Of a stretch of 43,244 nucleotides of DNA, positions 41,430-43,244 are shown piece after piece. The first letter of the stretch is position 1; every line of letters starts with the position of its first letter. The DNA is from Spongospora subterranea f. sp. subterranea. Taxonomy: Eukaryota; Endomyxa: Phytomyxea; Phytomyxea; Plasmodiophorida. The stretch covers positions 1 to 43,244 of the forward strand of contig JAUGWO010000280.1 of the NCBI GenBank assembly GCA_049724395.1, given 5' to 3'. Both the position numbers and the translations under genes were made by a program. Under the pieces are notes generated by a model. That model did not search any database and had not been told where the DNA came from. It saw nothing but the letters and a program-made list of their open reading frames with translations.

Positions 41430-41938
41430 CTTCAGAGCATAACCTCGACGACGGAGCATACCACGATTGTCGAATGAAACTTCGTCGAGAAACGGCAACG
41501 TTGCATGCGTCCAATCAATTGCTTTCAGCTCGTTGAAAAATCGAATTATATCTTTGCGGCTGATCTGGATTGCACAACGCTCTATGTACTGCAATACGAA
41601 CGTAGATTTCATCAATGACAAGCAACGAACCTCAATCATCGTACCTTGTAAGTTAGTTTATTCTCCGACATAATCCTCCAAACACTGGGAACGCTGATAT
41701 TTACCCCCCATTCAAGAATGAAAGCATGTCGTGTTTCATCTAGGAATGATAACGGATGTTTCAAGATAAATTCAAAAATCCATTTGCGTTGCTGGGGCGA
41801 GAATTTCGGGTTTGATCGCTGGGATGAACGACGATAAACCTCACCAGTTTCTTGGTACCGGTTGATCCATCGGCTAATGGACCCATTGCCTTTTCTGAAA
41901 ATCGTGGCAATCTTTTGTTGCAGCCCAAGGGCGTAGAA
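41430..41938 (-). pseudogene. Tc1/mariner (IS630-type) transposase relic
   Basis: Minus strand. Exon 41938-41645 reads LGLQQKIATIF, RWINRYQETGEVYRRSS and FSPQQRKWIFEFILKHPL, the helix-turn-helix start of Tc1/IS630-type transposases, then ISVPSVWRIMSENKLTYK. A 56-nt intron (41644-41589) leads in frame to 41588-41430: YIERCAIQISRKDIIRFFNE and FLDEVSFDNRGMLRRRGYA, which carries the second acidic residue of the DDE core. After that the family pattern is lost, close to the MULE insertion, and I find neither the third catalytic residue nor the terminal repeats. The upstream start is also missing (no ATG in frame). This is a truncated DNA transposon; the MULE sits about 150 bp past the last recognisable part. 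Confidence 0.75.
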
Positions 41939-42017
41939 CTAGAACGTTCAGTCAAAAAGCGAGAGCTCTGTATTCATAATACGTACGGAATGCGTACGGA
42001 CAGGTATGAGAAGAGCG

Positions 42018-43100
42018 CTAAGGCGCATCATCGCCACCTCGAACTAAGAAGTCTTTCAGCTCGGGCGGGCATGACTTCAGAGCTTTGAGCCGTCGCTTAA
42101 TAAAAATCGGGCAGTCCTCGAGAAGTTCTGTTAGCGGCTCCCACGAATTTTCAATCTCTTCAAAACCGAGCCATGAAATATAAGCTTCCCAAATACAAGT
42201 ATTAGGATCATAGCGAACATCCAGGACATCTTTGATCTCAAATCCCGCGCCATCATGCGAGAATTGCTTGCACACATCTTCTGTAATGTTCAGTGTCGAG
42301 TCAGCATAGAACCTAAGTCGAGAGGAATGGCAGATTGAGGATTTTTTCGTATGTATATCCTCAACAGTAAAAACGTAGTCCGAATTTACCGCTGTTATAC
42401 GGAAGGGCCCGGTCCAGAGAACCTTCAATTTATTTTTTAAAGCATTTAAAGTATTTGATACTAAGACAAAATCTCCCACAGAAAAGTTTGGGTGCTTAAC
42501 CCTAATTCGCCTAGAATTTTCGGCTAGACGCCGTCGGTCACGTGTCTCCCCAACATGTTTATGCCGCTTTTGCAGGGCTTGGCGAAGGTCCTCCACTAAA
42601 GCAAAGAGTTGATCCGAATTTAGAGGGACAGAGACTATGGATTGGGATTTCGGGTTCCATATAGAATTAGGGCTCCGATCGGGTCGGGTCGGGTCGGGTA
42701 CCTGCCATCTACCGGTATCCGACCAGGGTTTTTGGTCGGGTACCGGGTATATATCGGGTTAGCTTGGTGAAGCGAAAAAAATTTGAAGGATCGGACAATC
42801 AGACGATCGTCATCCGATAGGCTTCTGATATCCGCTGTGCCCAGGTAGCGAAAGGCATCATCAGTAGAAATAATCTCACTGAACTTTGGTAGTTCAGACG
42901 AGGAAATGGGATAAGTTTTCGTGGCAGGAGCTTGAGCAGAGACCGCGGGCTCGTCAGTCTTTGACTCTTTACAAAGTTGCAGTAGCAGCTGGCTCATCAC
43001 TTGGTTGGTTTGTTGCTGTTGTTGCATAAAACTTGTGAAAACAGCTTGGAGTGAGGCAGAGGGATCCAGATAAGAGATTTTTGGTTTGGCATCAGAAATT
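42018..43100 (-). mobile_element. second Ty3/gypsy chromovirus fossil
   Basis: Minus strand. From the right: a Gln-rich gag-like stretch (MQQQQQTNQVMSQLLLQL, then SELPKFSEII) at about 43030-42760; then at 42596-42018 the integrase C-terminal region (FSVGDFVLVSNTL, KLKVLWTGPFRI) and a chromodomain (YISWLGFEEIENSWEPL). The whole middle of the element (protease, reverse transcriptase, RNase H, integrase core) is absent, so it is an internally deleted, broken copy. It differs from the fossil at 13270-14780, so at least two chromovirus lineages are present. I could not define long terminal repeats. Confidence 0.75.
42679..42699. repeat. (GGGTC)n microsatellite
   Basis: Four tandem GGGTC units, with related GGGTA/GGGTT motifs continuing to about 42760. 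It lies inside the chromovirus fossil. Confidence 0.85.
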
Positions 43101-43244
43101 TGGTTCGTCGGTGTAGCATATGGGAATAATCAATCCTTGGGCATAAGGATTAATCACCCCCTAATGCCATGAAGTGCGCCACGGCCTCATCTACTGCGTG
43201 AGTCAAGCAGGATTACTCGACTCCAGTGAATGGCTAATACACAC

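Noticed and set aside
42679-42760. Telomere-like repeat
   Set aside because: GGGTC/GGGTA units are few, irregular and embedded in a chromovirus fossil, not at a chromosome end.

Overview
The window comes from a nuclear genome of a eukaryote with many short GT-AG introns (44 to 67 nt in every gene I could splice). A CFAP97/Hemingway-domain gene points to a lineage that keeps flagella. A chromovirus, MULEs and a FunK1-like kinase would fit a zoosporic fungus or a plasmodiophorid-type protist. I cannot settle the taxon from the sequence alone.

Left third (about 480 to 13,400): a very large imperfect palindrome. From outside to inside, each arm holds the 3' end of a Ty3/gypsy chromovirus fossil, a decayed MULE transposase fragment, a kinase gene of about 700 codons, about 97 bp of unique sequence, and a long array of a 48-bp satellite. 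The two arrays meet head to head near 8137/8138. The left kinase (1712-3838, minus) is nearly whole and keeps HRD; the right one (10064-12269, plus) is a pseudogene. The arms look almost identical next to the satellite and diverge outward. The left edge also holds the first exon of an unidentified membrane protein gene.

Middle-left (13,270 to 18,800): a transposon graveyard. It holds the rest of the chromovirus fossil (integrase to chromodomain, minus strand), scattered Penelope-like pieces including a small inverted pair, and long stretches with nothing recognisable.

Gene-rich core (18,810 to 37,809): MPP10 (ribosome biogenesis), a CFAP97 protein, an ACOT9-like acyl-CoA thioesterase, acyl-CoA oxidase ending in the peroxisomal signal SKL, a PIP5K-type lipid kinase, a NEK-family kinase, a four-helix membrane protein, an unidentified basic multi-exon protein, tRNA-Leu(UAG), and a 446-residue protein with a signal peptide. 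The thioesterase and oxidase genes are divergent and share one upstream region, suggesting joint control of acyl-CoA metabolism. MPP10 and CFAP97 are convergent, 109 bp apart.

Right end (38,144 to 43,244): a complete-looking MULE of 3,122 bp with matching terminal inverted repeats, a perfect 9-bp target duplication and an 823-residue four-exon transposase. It is followed by a Tc1/mariner-type transposase relic and a second chromovirus fossil (gag piece next to the integrase end and chromodomain).
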